NCBI GenBank assembly: GCA_030065855.1
Contig: JASJCT010000041.1
Location: forward strand, 1-64,000
Source of the DNA: Myxococcota bacterium
GTDB lineage: Bacteria > Myxococcota_A > Polyangia > JAAYKL01
Direction: 5' to 3'
Length of the DNA stretch: 64,000 bases
Shown: positions 43,796 to 52,713 of the stretch, piece by piece
Numbering within the stretch: the stretch's first letter is position 1
How the letters are laid out: every line of letters begins with the position of its first letter
Position numbers and translations under genes: made by a program
Notes under the pieces: generated by a model
What the model was told of the DNA's origin: nothing
Seen by the model: only the letters and a program-made list of their open reading frames with translations
Databases searched by the model: none

Positions 43796-46474
43796 ATGAC
43801 AGCGGAAAGAGGCGAGAAACCGACCCCCCCTAAAAACGCCGAAGCGTTGATCAGGCAGTATGAATCTGGAGAGCGGGATTTTTGTGGGGTCGTTCTCAGC
43901 GGCGCCACCCTCATCCAAGTTGATCTTTGCGACGTCATTCTGAAAGAGGCCGACCTGCGCGAAGCCAAGCTCATCGTGGCCAACCTAGGTAGATCAGACC
44001 TGCGCGACATTGATCTTCGATATGCCAACCTCATCGGCGCCGAACTAACCAAAGTCGATCTGCGTGGGGGCGACCTTCGCGGGGCCAATCTGATCGAGGC
44101 CGATTTCTATCAGGCTGACCTCCGCGGGGTCGATTTCCGTGGGGCCAACCTTACATCGGCTAACTTAGAACAAGCGAGGGTTGACAGCAGTACCATCTGG
44201 AGTGGCATCTCGTGGGACGCCGATACCAAGTTCCCGTCGGGATTCTATCCCACAGACCTTAATCGCCACGAGACGTACAAACCTTATCCAGTTGAGCTCG
44301 TCGATGCGCTCGACCAGCTGACGCTCGATAGATACGCGGTAGAGAAGGAAAAAAGGCCGATTGGTCAAGCATTAAAAGACAAGATTAGGAATACAACTCA
44401 AAAGCTCAATGCCATTCGACCGGCACAAGCCGGTGATGTTGTGGCGAATGCCGAATTGATCGACGTCATCGGCTCAGGCGATTTCGGCGATGTCTGGGAA
44501 GCAAGGGATCTTACCACCCAAAAAAAAGTAGCGGTCAAAATATTCCACGCCAGCAAGATGGCATTGAGTCTGACACTGCACTATTTCCGTCGCGGCGTGG
44601 AAGCCATGGAAAAACTCACTAGGGTTAGCGGGCGGCCCGAATCTGTGATCGCGCTTCAGGAAGTCGAACCGTCGCGTCTTGCCTTTTCAATGCCGCTCAT
44701 ACCGAAGACAGACCTGAGAAAGCAAATAAAGAACTGGAGCCTAGAACAAAAATTAATGTTTTTCAGGAATGTCTGCGAGGCAGTGAAATTTGCCCATGCA
44801 AACCGAATTCTTCATCGAGACATCAAACCTGAGAACATACTTGTAACAGATGAATTAAAGCCGATCCTGACGGATTTTGATATCTGTGATCTGCTGTTTA
44901 AAAAAACCCTGTCGACCCAGTCCAAGGGAAGCATGGTGTATGCGTCTCCAGAGCAGCTCCTAGGCAGCAATCAACGGGAGTTCAGCACGGACATCTACAG
45001 CCTGGGACGCATTTTGCATTTTCTCCTATTGGAAAAAGACCCCAGCTTCTTACATGAAAAGACCCCTGAACTCAGCGAACTTTGGGATCAGCCTGAAGGG
45101 CTTGTTCGCCTCATCAGAAAGTGCACCCTCTTTGAGCGAGGTGATCGCTATCAATCAGTGGATGAGTTGCTATTGGATCTCAAGGAGTACGAGAGAGATC
45201 CTAAAACGGCAAACATCGGTATTGAACACCCGACTGTTTCCCGGGGCAGTACATTGTTGGGACAGATTAAAAGACATCCCATGGCTTTAGGTGCAGGGGC
45301 AACAATCATCGCGGCGCTCATTGGATTTGCCGGGTTAATCATTGCCGCCAAGATACAATCAAATGATAAACCTGCAACAGGCTCGGGCCAGACAGATGTG
45401 CCGGTCGGCATACCCAGCGGGAGCAGCGACCAGAAAGCACACGCACCGTTCTCGTTTGCCGTATTAGGGGATAGTCGCGATCACAATCCATCGGGCGTGA
45501 ACATATCCACTGTAAAAAAGATTTTAGACCACGTGGAGGTGCAAAAAGAAGTATCGTTGGTCGTCTATACCGGTGACATGGTCAATGGCGCTGCAAATGC
45601 CGACGACATGGCCATACAATTGGAGCACTGGAAAAACCTGATTAAGCCATACCAAAATAGGGGCATGGAGTTTCTCGTCACAGCGGGCAATCACGAGATC
45701 GACGACGGCACAGCACGTGAATTCGAACCCGGTCGATTGGGCCACCCCACCCCTGAGGCATTGGCGCACCAACAGGCGATGAAGGCCGCGTTTCCCAATC
45801 TACCGAGTAATGGCCCAGCCAATGGCGGCTTTACCTATTGGCGACGGATAGGAGATATCCTATTTGTAATGCTCGATTCTTTTCGCCCGGGCTATTTTAA
45901 CACCGTCGACATCGCCTGGCTCAAAGAGGTGCTAAGTAGGAAAGCGGCTGATCCGCGTCCAGCGCATATTTTTGTGGCTACCCACTCACCCGCGTTTCCC
46001 TCAGGTGGGCATGTGATGAATAGTTTACCAAACTACAGTCTGGATAGAAAAGAGCTTGCCCAACAGATGGTGCCGACGTGGCCGTGGCAGCCAGGCAAAG
46101 GTGGGCCGCGGGATGTGGACGTGGATTGGCGAAGTAAACGGGATGCCCTTTGGCAGGTATTGGGGGAGGCCGATGTGACTGCTTTCCTCGCGGGGCACGA
46201 GCATAATTTAAGCGTGCAGCGAATTGCCGGTGTCTGGCATTTGGTCTCCGGCGCAATGACGAAGAAACTCTATCCGGAAAATCGGGTTCCGCTCGGGCTC
46301 TACGGCGGACATCCACACAGCCCCAGGGCAGGACATACCTATTGGAGTGGCGGTGACAGGATCTGGGGGTATATGCTAATAACGACGAGCGTCCCAGTAG
46401 CTAGCGCCAGAATCTTCGGTTGGACCAAGTCAGATCCGGAGATACGCCTGATTAAGACAGTTGAGCTCTACTAG
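43796..46474 (+). CDS. Pentapeptide-repeat / Ser-Thr kinase / TM / phosphoesterase fusion
   Basis: The domains of this 892-residue protein run in order. Pentapeptide repeats occupy about 30-128 (A(D/N)LR pattern). A Hanks-type kinase at about 221-465 has glycine loop IGSGDFGDVWEA, Lys248 in VAVKIF, HRDIKPEN at 340-347 and GSMVYASPEQ; its DFG motif reads DFD (360-362). One TM helix spans about 497-519. An extracytoplasmic calcineurin-like phosphoesterase follows from 553 with GDS (558), TGD (592), GNHE (631-634), THS (729-731) and GHEH (800-803). The kinase would face the cytoplasm and the phosphatase the periplasm. I know of no described family with this exact combination. No ribosome site stronger than GGAGA precedes the ATG. 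Confidence 0.85.
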   Translation: MTAERGEKPTPPKNAEALIRQYESGERDFCGVVLSGATLIQVDLCDVILKEADLREAKLIVANLGRSDLRDIDLRYANLIGAELTKVDLRGGDLRGANLIEADFYQADLRGVDFRGANLTSANLEQARVDSSTIWSGISWDADTKFPSGFYPTDLNRHETYKPYPVELVDALDQLTLDRYAVEKEKRPIGQALKDKIRNTTQKLNAIRPAQAGDVVANAELIDVIGSGDFGDVWEARDLTTQKKVAVKIFHASKMALSLTLHYFRRGVEAMEKLTRVSGRPESVIALQEVEPSRLAFSMPLIPKTDLRKQIKNWSLEQKLMFFRNVCEAVKFAHANRILHRDIKPENILVTDELKPILTDFDICDLLFKKTLSTQSKGSMVYASPEQLLGSNQREFSTDIYSLGRILHFLLLEKDPSFLHEKTPELSELWDQPEGLVRLIRKCTLFERGDRYQSVDELLLDLKEYERDPKTANIGIEHPTVSRGSTLLGQIKRHPMALGAGATIIAALIGFAGLIIAAKIQSNDKPATGSGQTDVPVGIPSGSSDQKAHAPFSFAVLGDSRDHNPSGVNISTVKKILDHVEVQKEVSLVVYTGDMVNGAANADDMAIQLEHWKNLIKPYQNRGMEFLVTAGNHEIDDGTAREFEPGRLGHPTPEALAHQQAMKAAFPNLPSNGPANGGFTYWRRIGDILFVMLDSFRPGYFNTVDIAWLKEVLSRKAADPRPAHIFVATHSPAFPSGGHVMNSLPNYSLDRKELAQQMVPTWPWQPGKGGPRDVDVDWRSKRDALWQVLGEADVTAFLAGHEHNLSVQRIAGVWHLVSGAMTKKLYPENRVPLGLYGGHPHSPRAGHTYWSGGDRIWGYMLITTSVPVASARIFGWTKSDPEIRLIKTVELY

Positions 46475-46909
46475 GTCTCTATCATTGGGGTTCTGCTGCG
46501 AAATGACCTGCGCTTAGGTCCTCCAAGCACGGGGACCACTAGCATAAACCATCGGAATGGTCTTCAAAACACGTATGCCACATATACCAACCATCGCGAT
46601 GGTTCTCAAAACACGTATGCAACTTATACCAACCATCGGGATGGTTCCAAAAACACGCATGCCACATATACCAACCATCGGGATGGTTCCCAAAACACGT
46701 ATGCAACTTATACCAACCATCGCGATGGTCCTCAAAACACGTTTGCCAAACATACAAACCATCCGGATGGTTTCTAAGTGTGGCAAGCGGGTCAAAGATC
46801 ACCTATAGGGTCGATATCTGGATAAAAGGCAGATCAATGCGCTCATTTAAGAAAAACTCGGTGTTGGACCGGGGATCATCCCGGGCCGGTTATGGGACGT
46901 GATGCAAGG
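46475..46909. other. Gap between convergent genes holding the 42-bp array
   Basis: These 435 bases lie between the kinase-phosphoesterase gene (plus) and the HoxU-like gene (minus). The array at 46547-46772 is the only structure seen. The remaining flanks show no hairpin terminator or open frame with support. Confidence 0.6.
46547..46772. repeat. Array of six palindromes at exact 42-bp spacing
   Basis: Six copies of a 16-base palindrome, AACCATCGCGATGGTT or a variant, begin at 46547, 46589, 46631, 46673, 46715 and 46757, exactly 42 bases apart. Two central sequences (CGCG and, in the last copy, CCGG) keep perfect symmetry, whereas CGGG and CGGA copies do not. The intervening 26 bases are also conserved (CAAAACACGTATGC...), with a smaller dyad GTAT-N7-ATAC. 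They alternate between GCCACATAT and GCAACTTAT, giving an 84-base higher order. Because 42 is a multiple of three, open frames run through on both strands; none has a ribosome site. It is not a CRISPR, since the spacers are conserved. Confidence 0.9.
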
Positions 46910-47638
46910 TTATCGCGCGCCAGGGGCCTTTTTGTAGAAATCAGGGGGGAGCTCAGCTCTCTTTGAGAATTGAAAGAGCTGAAACTTGGGGGCAAACAGC
47001 CGGCCGTCTGCGTCTTTTTCCAGGGGCAGTTCCCGCCCCCAGCGAACCACTTTCCTGAGCCCGTCTTCCTCGACAAACCCGATGCAATTCGTTGGACATG
47101 CCCAGGCGCAGGCGCCGCAGGCAATGCATTCCTTGGGTTCTTCTAAAAACGCGGGGCCGATGCTGCGCTTGTCCCCTCGCCCCTTGAAGGCCAGGGCGTT
47201 TGCTTCGACGACTTCAGCACAGACACGCGAGCAAAGACCGCACAGGATGCAGTCGTCCCGGTGTTGTTCTGCGTCTTCCTGGCGCGAGAAGCGGGACTTG
47301 CGAACCCCGTACTCGGCTGCCAGTTTTTTGATATGCGCGTTGTCAGGGGCTTCGGCCAGAATGAGCTCGAGTACCATGGCGCGGTGCTTGCGGATTTCAG
47401 GCGAGTCAGTGACCACGTCGATACCCTCTAACACCTCGTAATTACAGCTCGTCGTGGTTTTTTTTCTGCCCCCCTTGGTGATCTCCACCAGGCACAATCG
47501 ACACGCACCATAGGGGATGATCGCTTCGCTGTGGCAAAGAGAGGGGACGTCGAACCCATAGGACCTCGCTGTATCTAGGACATTGCTGCCAGCCGGAGCC
47601 TCAACCGCTACCCCGTTTATTGTGAACGCTACAGACAT
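46910..47638 (-). CDS. HoxU/NuoG-N-like ferredoxin-type diaphorase subunit
   Basis: This 242-residue protein has an N-terminal [2Fe-2S] ferredoxin domain (CHSEAIIPYGACRLC, plus a distal Cys in TTTSCNYE). A helical segment follows, then two [4Fe-4S] motifs (CILCGLCSRVC and CIACGACAWACP). This is the arrangement of HoxU of bidirectional hydrogenases and of the N-terminal part of complex I NuoG. There is no molybdopterin or hydrogenase catalytic part. With the NuoE- and NuoF-like genes upstream it forms a soluble NADH dehydrogenase module that passes electrons to an unidentified partner. It is the last gene of the operon and is separated from the NuoF gene by two palindromic repeats. Confidence 0.85.
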   Translation of the reverse strand: MSVAFTINGVAVEAPAGSNVLDTARSYGFDVPSLCHSEAIIPYGACRLCLVEITKGGRKKTTTSCNYEVLEGIDVVTDSPEIRKHRAMVLELILAEAPDNAHIKKLAAEYGVRKSRFSRQEDAEQHRDDCILCGLCSRVCAEVVEANALAFKGRGDKRSIGPAFLEEPKECIACGACAWACPTNCIGFVEEDGLRKVVRWGRELPLEKDADGRLFAPKFQLFQFSKRAELPPDFYKKAPGAR

Positions 47639-47675
47639 CGTACTACCTCCATATTCCTAGGACAATTTTGATAAG

Positions 47676-47763
47676 CTCCCCCTTGAAAAGGGGGTTGGGG
47701 GGATTTCGTCAATCTGCCCGCAGTATTTGAAAATCCCCCTGGCCCCCTTTTTCAAAGGGGGAA
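47676..47763. repeat. Family A palindrome pair between diaphorase genes
   Basis: Two oppositely oriented family A repeats (about 47676-47707 and 47730-47763) are joined by a 22-base linker that differs from the linker shared by the 0.1-kb and 56.4-kb copies. They lie inside the diaphorase operon, between the NuoF-like and HoxU-like genes. They could form a strong RNA hairpin that adjusts expression or stability of the downstream part. Confidence 0.8.
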
Positions 47764-47801
47764 GGCTTATTTTTACCCACCAGGATACATTTGACATAGC
47801 G

Positions 47802-49652
47802 CTAAGCAACAATCACAGCACTGTCTTTGCAGACATCTTCGCAGATGCCGCATTGAATGCACTTTTCCTGAATGATCGAGTGGGGTTTCTTCTTGGTTCC
47901 GATGACCGCCTCTTGAGGACAGCGTGACTTGCACAGCAAGCATCCCGTGCACGCTTTGGGGTCAATGGTGAATGTGATGAGTGATTTGCACACAGCAGCA
48001 GGGCATTTTTTATCGTTTACATGGGCTTCGTATTCCTCGCGGAACAACTTGAGGGTTGATCGCACCGGGTTGATCGCGGTGGTGCCCAAAGCACAAAGGG
48101 ATGCCGCTTCTACCGTGTCGGCCAGTTCTTCGATGAGGGAAATGGTTTCGGCCGTGCCCCTGCCCTCGGTAATGTCGGTCACCAGCTGGTGCAGGCGGCG
48201 CAGACCTTCGCGACAGGTCGTGCACTTGCCGCACGACTCGAACTTTAAAAAGCCCAAGAAGTACTTGGCCACGTCCACCATGCACGTGCGCTCGTCCATG
48301 ACGATCATACCGCCCGAGCCCATCATGGAGCCCTCTTCCCAAAGGGTGTCGAAATCCACGGGCAGGTCCAGTTTATCTGCGGGCAGGCATCCGCCAGACG
48401 GACCGCCGGTCTGGACTGCCTTAAAAGCCTTGCCACCGACAATACCGCCGCCCACGTCGTAGATGATCTGGCGCAGGGTCATGCCCATGGGCGCCTCGAC
48501 CAGGCCGGTGTTGTTCACCTTGCCCACCAGGGAGAAAATCTTTGTGCCAGGAGAGCCGTCCGTGCCAATGGACGTATACCACTTGGCGCCTTTCTGGACG
48601 ATCAGCGGCACGTTTGCCCATGTCTCCACATTGTTCAGGTTTGAGGGCTTGTCATAGAGGCCGGAGACCACCGTATGGATGTGCTTGGCCCTGGGCTCCC
48701 CGACCTTGCCCTCGATAGACGCCATCAGGGCAGTGGACTCACCACACACAAACGCGCCTCCGCCCCGGTTGATTGTAATATCGAAATCAAGGCCTTGGCC
48801 GAGGATGTTTTTTCCTAAAAAGCCCATATCCCGTGCTTGCTTCAGGGCGATGCCCAGTCGCTCTACGGCCAAAGGATACTCGTGGCGCACGTAGACATAC
48901 CCCTCATCTGACCCGATGGTGAGGGCGCCGATGATCATGCCTTCGATGACCGAATGGGGATTGCCCTCGAGAATCGATCGGTCCATGAACGCGCCTGGAT
49001 CCCCTTCGTCGGCATTGCAGATCACGTAGCGCTTGTCTGACGCTGCATTGCGACAGGTCTCCCACTTGCGCCCTGCCGGGAAACCACCGCCCCCGCGACC
49101 TCGTAATTTTGCCTGTTTTACTTCGTCCAGAACCCGATCAGGTCCCAGCTCGAATGCTTTGACCAGGGCGTTGTATCCGCCGGTAGCGATATAGTCATCT
49201 ATTGAAGTGGGATCGATAAATCCGTTCTTGCCTAAGATGAGCCGGTTTTGGTGTTTGTAAAAAGGAATATCCTTTTCAAATTTATATTTCTCGCCTGTTA
49301 CTGGATGCTCGTAGAAGAACTGTTCCAAGTACTGGCCGTCTCGTACGGTTTTTTCCACTATTTCCGGTACGTCTTTTGCTTTTACCCGCTGGTACAGGAC
49401 CCCGTCCGGGTGGAACAACACCAGTGTCCCGCGTTCACAGAATCCGTGGCATCCTGTGGGGCGAAGCGCAACAGTCTCATTGAGACCGCACTTGTCGAGC
49501 TCCTCGCGAAATGCAGCGACCACATCCCTCGATCCATAGGCGTTGCACCCGGTACCGGCGCAGACGGCGATGACCCGTTGCTTCTCAGGTCTATCGGCCA
49601 GCAGCGATGTACGGTAGTTCGCCAGGTCCTCGGGGCTTCCTATCCGCGTCAT
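47802..49652 (-). CDS. NuoF/HoxF/HndC-type NADH-binding diaphorase subunit
   Basis: This 616-residue protein starts with a thioredoxin-like [2Fe-2S] domain (CAGTGCN, then GCHGFC). The NADH/FMN domain follows ([32 protein letters not shown]), then the [4Fe-4S] site [10 protein letters not shown] and a C-terminal 2x[4Fe-4S] ferredoxin tail ([12 protein letters not shown] and [11 protein letters not shown]). This layout is that of HndC and other flavin-based bifurcating diaphorases. The start overlaps the NuoE-like stop by 4 bases (ATGA). It oxidises or reduces NAD(H) and exchanges electrons with Fe-S partners. The extra clusters at both ends suggest ferredoxin as a possible partner. Confidence 0.9.
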   Translation of the reverse strand: MTRIGSPEDLANYRTSLLADRPEKQRVIAVCAGTGCNAYGSRDVVAAFREELDKCGLNETVALRPTGCHGFCERGTLVLFHPDGVLYQRVKAKDVPEIVEKTVRDGQYLEQFFYEHPVTGEKYKFEKDIPFYKHQNRLILGKNGFIDPTSIDDYIATGGYNALVKAFELGPDRVLDEVKQAKLRGRGGGGFPAGRKWETCRNAASDKRYVICNADEGDPGAFMDRSILEGNPHSVIEGMIIGALTIGSDEGYVYVRHEYPLAVERLGIALKQARDMGFLGKNILGQGLDFDITINRGGGAFVCGESTALMASIEGKVGEPRAKHIHTVVSGLYDKPSNLNNVETWANVPLIVQKGAKWYTSIGTDGSPGTKIFSLVGKVNNTGLVEAPMGMTLRQIIYDVGGGIVGGKAFKAVQTGGPSGGCLPADKLDLPVDFDTLWEEGSMMGSGGMIVMDERTCMVDVAKYFLGFLKFESCGKCTTCREGLRRLHQLVTDITEGRGTAETISLIEELADTVEAASLCALGTTAINPVRSTLKLFREEYEAHVNDKKCPAAVCKSLITFTIDPKACTGCLLCKSRCPQEAVIGTKKKPHSIIQEKCIQCGICEDVCKDSAVIVA

Positions 49653-50128
49653 TTAGTTCCTCCTTTGGTCTCGGCTTTGCGCATCTTTTTAACCACCTTC
49701 TGTAGGCTGCCAGATGTCATGTTCCCATGGTATTCTCCATCGACAATGACCAGCGGGCCCAGGGCGCAGGCGCCCACGCAATTCACTTCTTCGATGGTGA
49801 ACATCATATCAGCGGTGGTCTGGCCAGACCCGATGTCCAAATCCCTTTCCAGTTGTTCCACGAGGCGGGAAGCGCCGCGCACGTGGCATGCCGTGCCCAT
49901 GCATACGGTGCAAATATGTTTGCCCCTGGGCTCTAAGTGGAAGGATTCGAAAAACGTGGCCATCTGGTACACCCGGGCAATCGGTACATCAAGCCTGGTG
50001 GCGATGCGCGCCATTGCGTCCCGCGGCAGATACCGGGCTTCATCCTGAACATCTTGCATGATCGCCAGCAGCGACGACGGTGCAGCATCGTAGCGATCTA
50101 CGATTGCATCAACTTGACTTATCTCCAT
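49649..50128 (-). CDS. NuoE/HndA-type [2Fe-2S] diaphorase subunit
   Basis: This 159-residue protein has an N-terminal helical bundle and a thioredoxin-like domain with the four [2Fe-2S] ligands: Cys in [12 protein letters not shown] and Cys in [12 protein letters not shown]. It matches the 24-kDa subunit of complex I (NuoE) and HndA. It is the first gene of the minus-strand diaphorase operon, and its end is translationally coupled to the NuoF-like gene. Its 5' region faces the divergent isocitrate dehydrogenase operon across a 690-base gap, so the two units could be co-regulated. Confidence 0.9.
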   Translation of the reverse strand: MEISQVDAIVDRYDAAPSSLLAIMQDVQDEARYLPRDAMARIATRLDVPIARVYQMATFFESFHLEPRGKHICTVCMGTACHVRGASRLVEQLERDLDIGSGQTTADMMFTIEEVNCVGACALGPLVIVDGEYHGNMTSGSLQKVVKKMRKAETKGGTK

Positions 50129-50255
50129 TGCGTTCCTCCTTAAGAAAGAAGACGAGCATCAGCTTGAACGCCTGTGGGGCGTTGCGTTAACGCCGTTTTA
50201 CTTGAAGTAGCAAGGATGAGAGGAAAAGAAAATCCCTTATTTTTAATTATTCATT

Positions 50256-50332
50256 GAGAGCCCCTATTTTTAATGAGAGCCCCTATTTTTAATAGCCCCC
50301 ACCCCGGCCCTCTAGCCCCCACCCCGGCCCTC
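50256..50332. repeat. Two short tandem duplications
   Basis: GAGAGCCCCTATTTTTAAT occurs at 50256-50274 and again at 50275-50293. It is followed directly by TAGCCCCCACCCCGGCCCTC at 50293-50312 and 50313-50332. Both are perfect tandem pairs next to the first family B palindrome. Confidence 0.9.
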
Positions 50333-50530
50333 CCCCGGTGGATACTTGGACGTTGGGGGAGGGAAGCTATCATGTCTCAATAACGGCCGTTAAATCTAAA
50401 ACTCATCGAACCTCGGATAGGGGAACAATCGCCTTTGCCTGAAAACTTCTAAGAAACTGATAAATAAAAATTGTCCCACACCCTCCCCCGATGTCCGAAC
50501 GTCCACCGGGGGAGGGCCGGGGTGGGGGCC
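50313..50530. repeat. Family B palindromes in opposite orientation
   Basis: Copy 2 (about 50313-50365, CCCCACCCCGGCCCTCCCCC ... TTGGGGGAGGG) and copy 3 (about 50478-50530, CCCTCCCCC ... GGGGGAGGGCCGGGGTGGGG) are near inverses of each other, about 115 bases apart. Each can fold on its own, or the two can pair as a long hairpin. The core TCCGAACGTCCACCGG of copy 3 is shared with the copies near 4.05 kb and 60.36 kb. Confidence 0.8.
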
Positions 50531-50757
50531 AAAGACTGGCGAGACAGCACCGCTCTTTTAATATAATTGACCCCTTTATGATTTTCGTCATAGACTGCGA
50601 GGCCGGTTATGATTTGTATCATAGCAGGATAATTGTAAGCGCTAAAACTGGTAAGTTGTAACTCTTTATTCTGGTTGGGAAAGCTGGTTAGAGTCTGTTT
50701 GGAAGTGGAAAGGGTTGGTCGCTAGTCAACACCTTTCATTTTTGAAATATGATTGCA

Positions 50758-50783
50758 CTATTTGCGTAAAACACTGCAAATAG
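50758..50783 (+). promoter_or_regulatory. Perfect 8-bp dyad upstream of icd
   Basis: CTATTTGC (50758-50765) and GCAAATAG (50776-50783) are a perfect inverted repeat with a 10-base centre, 38-63 bases before the icd ATG. Half-site spacing of about 18 bases centre to centre suits a dimeric regulator. A GGAGG ribosome site follows at 50811-50815. The regulator is unknown. Confidence 0.65.
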
Positions 50784-50820
50784 AGGTGGGCGCAATTCGT
50801 CTAACAAACAGGAGGATCCT

Positions 50821-52005
50821 ATGAGCAAGCCGACAATCGTTTCAATGCCCGGAGATGGAATTGGTCAAACTGTCCTTCCGGCAGCAATACGCGTTCTCGA
50901 GGCAGCTGGTTTTCAAGCCGAGTACGTTCATGCTGACATCGGTTGGGAATTCTGGTGCAACGAGGGAAATCCGCTTCCCGACAGAACCATTGATTTACTG
51001 AAGAAGCACAAACTGGGGCTGTTTGGCGCCATCACCTCGAAACCCAAGACCGACGCAGCAGCAGAGCTCATCCCCGAGCTACAGGGCAAGGGCCTGGTTT
51101 ATGCCAGCCCCATCGTGCGCATGCGCCAGCTCTTTAGTTTGGACGTATGTATCCGGCCCTGCCGTTCGTTCAAGGGCAATCCATTGAACTTCATTCGCAG
51201 GGGTAAAGGGGATACCATCGAGGAGCCCATGGTGGATACGGTGATCTTCAGACAGAACACAGAAGGCCTGTATGGCGGTGTCGAGTGGACCGATCCACCG
51301 CCGAACGTCCGCGCCGCACTCGATACCCATCCAAAGTTCAAGGCCTTTGCGAATGTTCCCGGCCCTGAGCTGGCGATCTCGACCCGGATTTTTACCCAAA
51401 ACGCCTGTACGCGGATTGTGTCCGAGGCGTTTAAGTATGCGAAGAAATTCGGATACAAGAGCGTTACCATTTGCGAGAAACCAAATGTCATTCGCGAGAC
51501 CTCTGGCATGATGCTGGAGACGGGCAAGCGCATCCAAAAGGACTATCCCGAAATTCAGCTCTGGGATACCAACATCGACGCCCAGATGATGTGGCTGACC
51601 AAAAATCCAGAGGATTACGGGGTTATCGTAGCTGGAAATATGTTCGGCGACATCGTTTCCGACGGTTTTGCCGGACTGGTCGGCGGTCTTGGATTTGCTT
51701 GCAGCGCCAATATCGGCGAAGAAGTCGCGGTGTTCGAGCCCACCCACGGGTCAGCACCCAAGTACGAGAAGCTCAATCCATCCATCGTGAATCCCATGGC
51801 CATGGTACTGAGTGCCTGCATGATGCTGGACCACATTGGCGAGAGCGAGAAGGCGACGAAAATCAGGGATGCGATATCTGCGGTGGTCATCGAGGCCAAG
51901 ACCCTGCCGTACGACATGCTGAAGCTGAGAGGTGGACCCAACGCCATCAGCCAGGGGGCCGCATCCACAGACGATGTTACCGACGCCATCATCGCAAAGC
52001 TTTAA
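50821..52005 (+). CDS. icd: Isocitrate/isopropylmalate dehydrogenase family, probably isocitrate dehydrogenase
   Basis: This 394-residue beta-decarboxylating dehydrogenase starts PTIVSMPGDGIGQTVLPAAI. It carries the substrate-binding RMRQLF and RQNTEGLYGGVEW segments, the catalytic Lys/Asp region (NIDAQMMWLTKNP, GNMFGDIVSDGFAGLVGGLG) and EPTHGSAPKY near the coenzyme site. The family includes isocitrate, isopropylmalate and homoisocitrate dehydrogenases. Clustering with aconitase- and citrate-synthase-like genes favours isocitrate as substrate. It is the first gene of an eight-gene plus-strand operon. NAD or NADP preference cannot be decided. It would interconvert isocitrate with 2-oxoglutarate and CO2 in either direction. 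Confidence 0.85.
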   Translation: MSKPTIVSMPGDGIGQTVLPAAIRVLEAAGFQAEYVHADIGWEFWCNEGNPLPDRTIDLLKKHKLGLFGAITSKPKTDAAAELIPELQGKGLVYASPIVRMRQLFSLDVCIRPCRSFKGNPLNFIRRGKGDTIEEPMVDTVIFRQNTEGLYGGVEWTDPPPNVRAALDTHPKFKAFANVPGPELAISTRIFTQNACTRIVSEAFKYAKKFGYKSVTICEKPNVIRETSGMMLETGKRIQKDYPEIQLWDTNIDAQMMWLTKNPEDYGVIVAGNMFGDIVSDGFAGLVGGLGFACSANIGEEVAVFEPTHGSAPKYEKLNPSIVNPMAMVLSACMMLDHIGESEKATKIRDAISAVVIEAKTLPYDMLKLRGGPNAISQGAASTDDVTDAIIAKL

Positions 52006-52120
52006 CGACCGTGAGACCAGAGGGAAGGGGCTGCTGCCCAAGTGACCCCTAATACAACAGAACCCACTCGGGCAAGCATCCCCTTCACCTCCAATCCGTC
52101 TTTGATAGGAGAAAAGAAGA

Positions 52121-52696
52121 ATGATTAGCAAAGAAGACATCGCAAAAAAGTTTGCTTCGCAGCTCGAGAAGATTTCCAACCAGGATCTCCGCGAAAAAGT
52201 CGTCGAGACCTGGTATGCGGCCTGCAAGCAAGGGGGGTGGGAGAGCTTTGAAGAAATCGAGCGCATGCCGTTTACAATGCTTACCGACACCCATGGGGTC
52301 AATTTCATCGAACACACCATTGCTGTAACCGAGGGTGCCTACGCGCTCGGCAAGTCCCAAGTGGCGACCTACAAAAAGCTGCCGTACGAGATTGATTTTG
52401 ATCGGCTCGTTGCCGGCGGCATTCTCCACGACGTGGGCAAGTTGGTGGAGACGATCAAAGACGGCAAGGGGGGATTTGTAAAGAGCCTCACGGGCAAGTG
52501 CACGCGTCATCCGATTTCAGGCACCGTGCTAGCAGACCGGGCAGGCCTGGACGATAAAACCCTGAACACCATTGCCTGCCACGCCAAGGAAGGGGAGGGC
52601 CGGCCCCAGGTCATCGAGACCGTGCTCATCCACCAGGCTGATTTTGCCACCTTTAACCCGCTGGTCATGCTGAACGGCGGCAAGCTGATCACCTAG
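52121..52696 (+). CDS. HD-domain phosphohydrolase-like protein in TCA operon
   Basis: This 191-residue protein has a canonical HD fold: H65 (NFIEHT), HD at 103-104 (GGILHDVGK), H130 (CTRHPISG) and H154 (IACHAKEG), all consistent with a metal centre. HD proteins act mostly on nucleotides or phosphate esters. It sits between the isocitrate dehydrogenase and aconitase-like genes (115 bases after the first, 17 before the second), so it is part of the operon. That placement suggests a metabolite- or signal-nucleotide-directed role tied to the pathway, but the substrate is unknown. Confidence 0.8.
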   Translation: MISKEDIAKKFASQLEKISNQDLREKVVETWYAACKQGGWESFEEIERMPFTMLTDTHGVNFIEHTIAVTEGAYALGKSQVATYKKLPYEIDFDRLVAGGILHDVGKLVETIKDGKGGFVKSLTGKCTRHPISGTVLADRAGLDDKTLNTIACHAKEGEGRPQVIETVLIHQADFATFNPLVMLNGGKLIT

Positions 52697-52713
52697 TTAC
52701 AGCGGAGGACATC

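Larger units (their letters stand above)
50129..50820. other. Divergent intergenic region between diaphorase and TCA operons
   Basis: These 690 bases separate the NuoE-like gene (minus) from the isocitrate dehydrogenase gene (plus). The gap contains 19- and 20-base tandem repeats, two family B palindromes in opposite orientation, and an 8-bp dyad close to the icd start. The rest is AT-rich with no open frame of note. Promoters for both operons must lie here. Confidence 0.7.

Noticed and set aside
46547-46772. CRISPR array
   Set aside because: The spacers between palindromes are themselves conserved and alternate, and no cas gene is near.
46557-46808. Open frames on both strands through the 42-bp array
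   Set aside because: The 42-base period keeps every frame periodic, so openness is expected; no ribosome site and no recognisable fold. Kept as a repeat, with the coding option mentioned.
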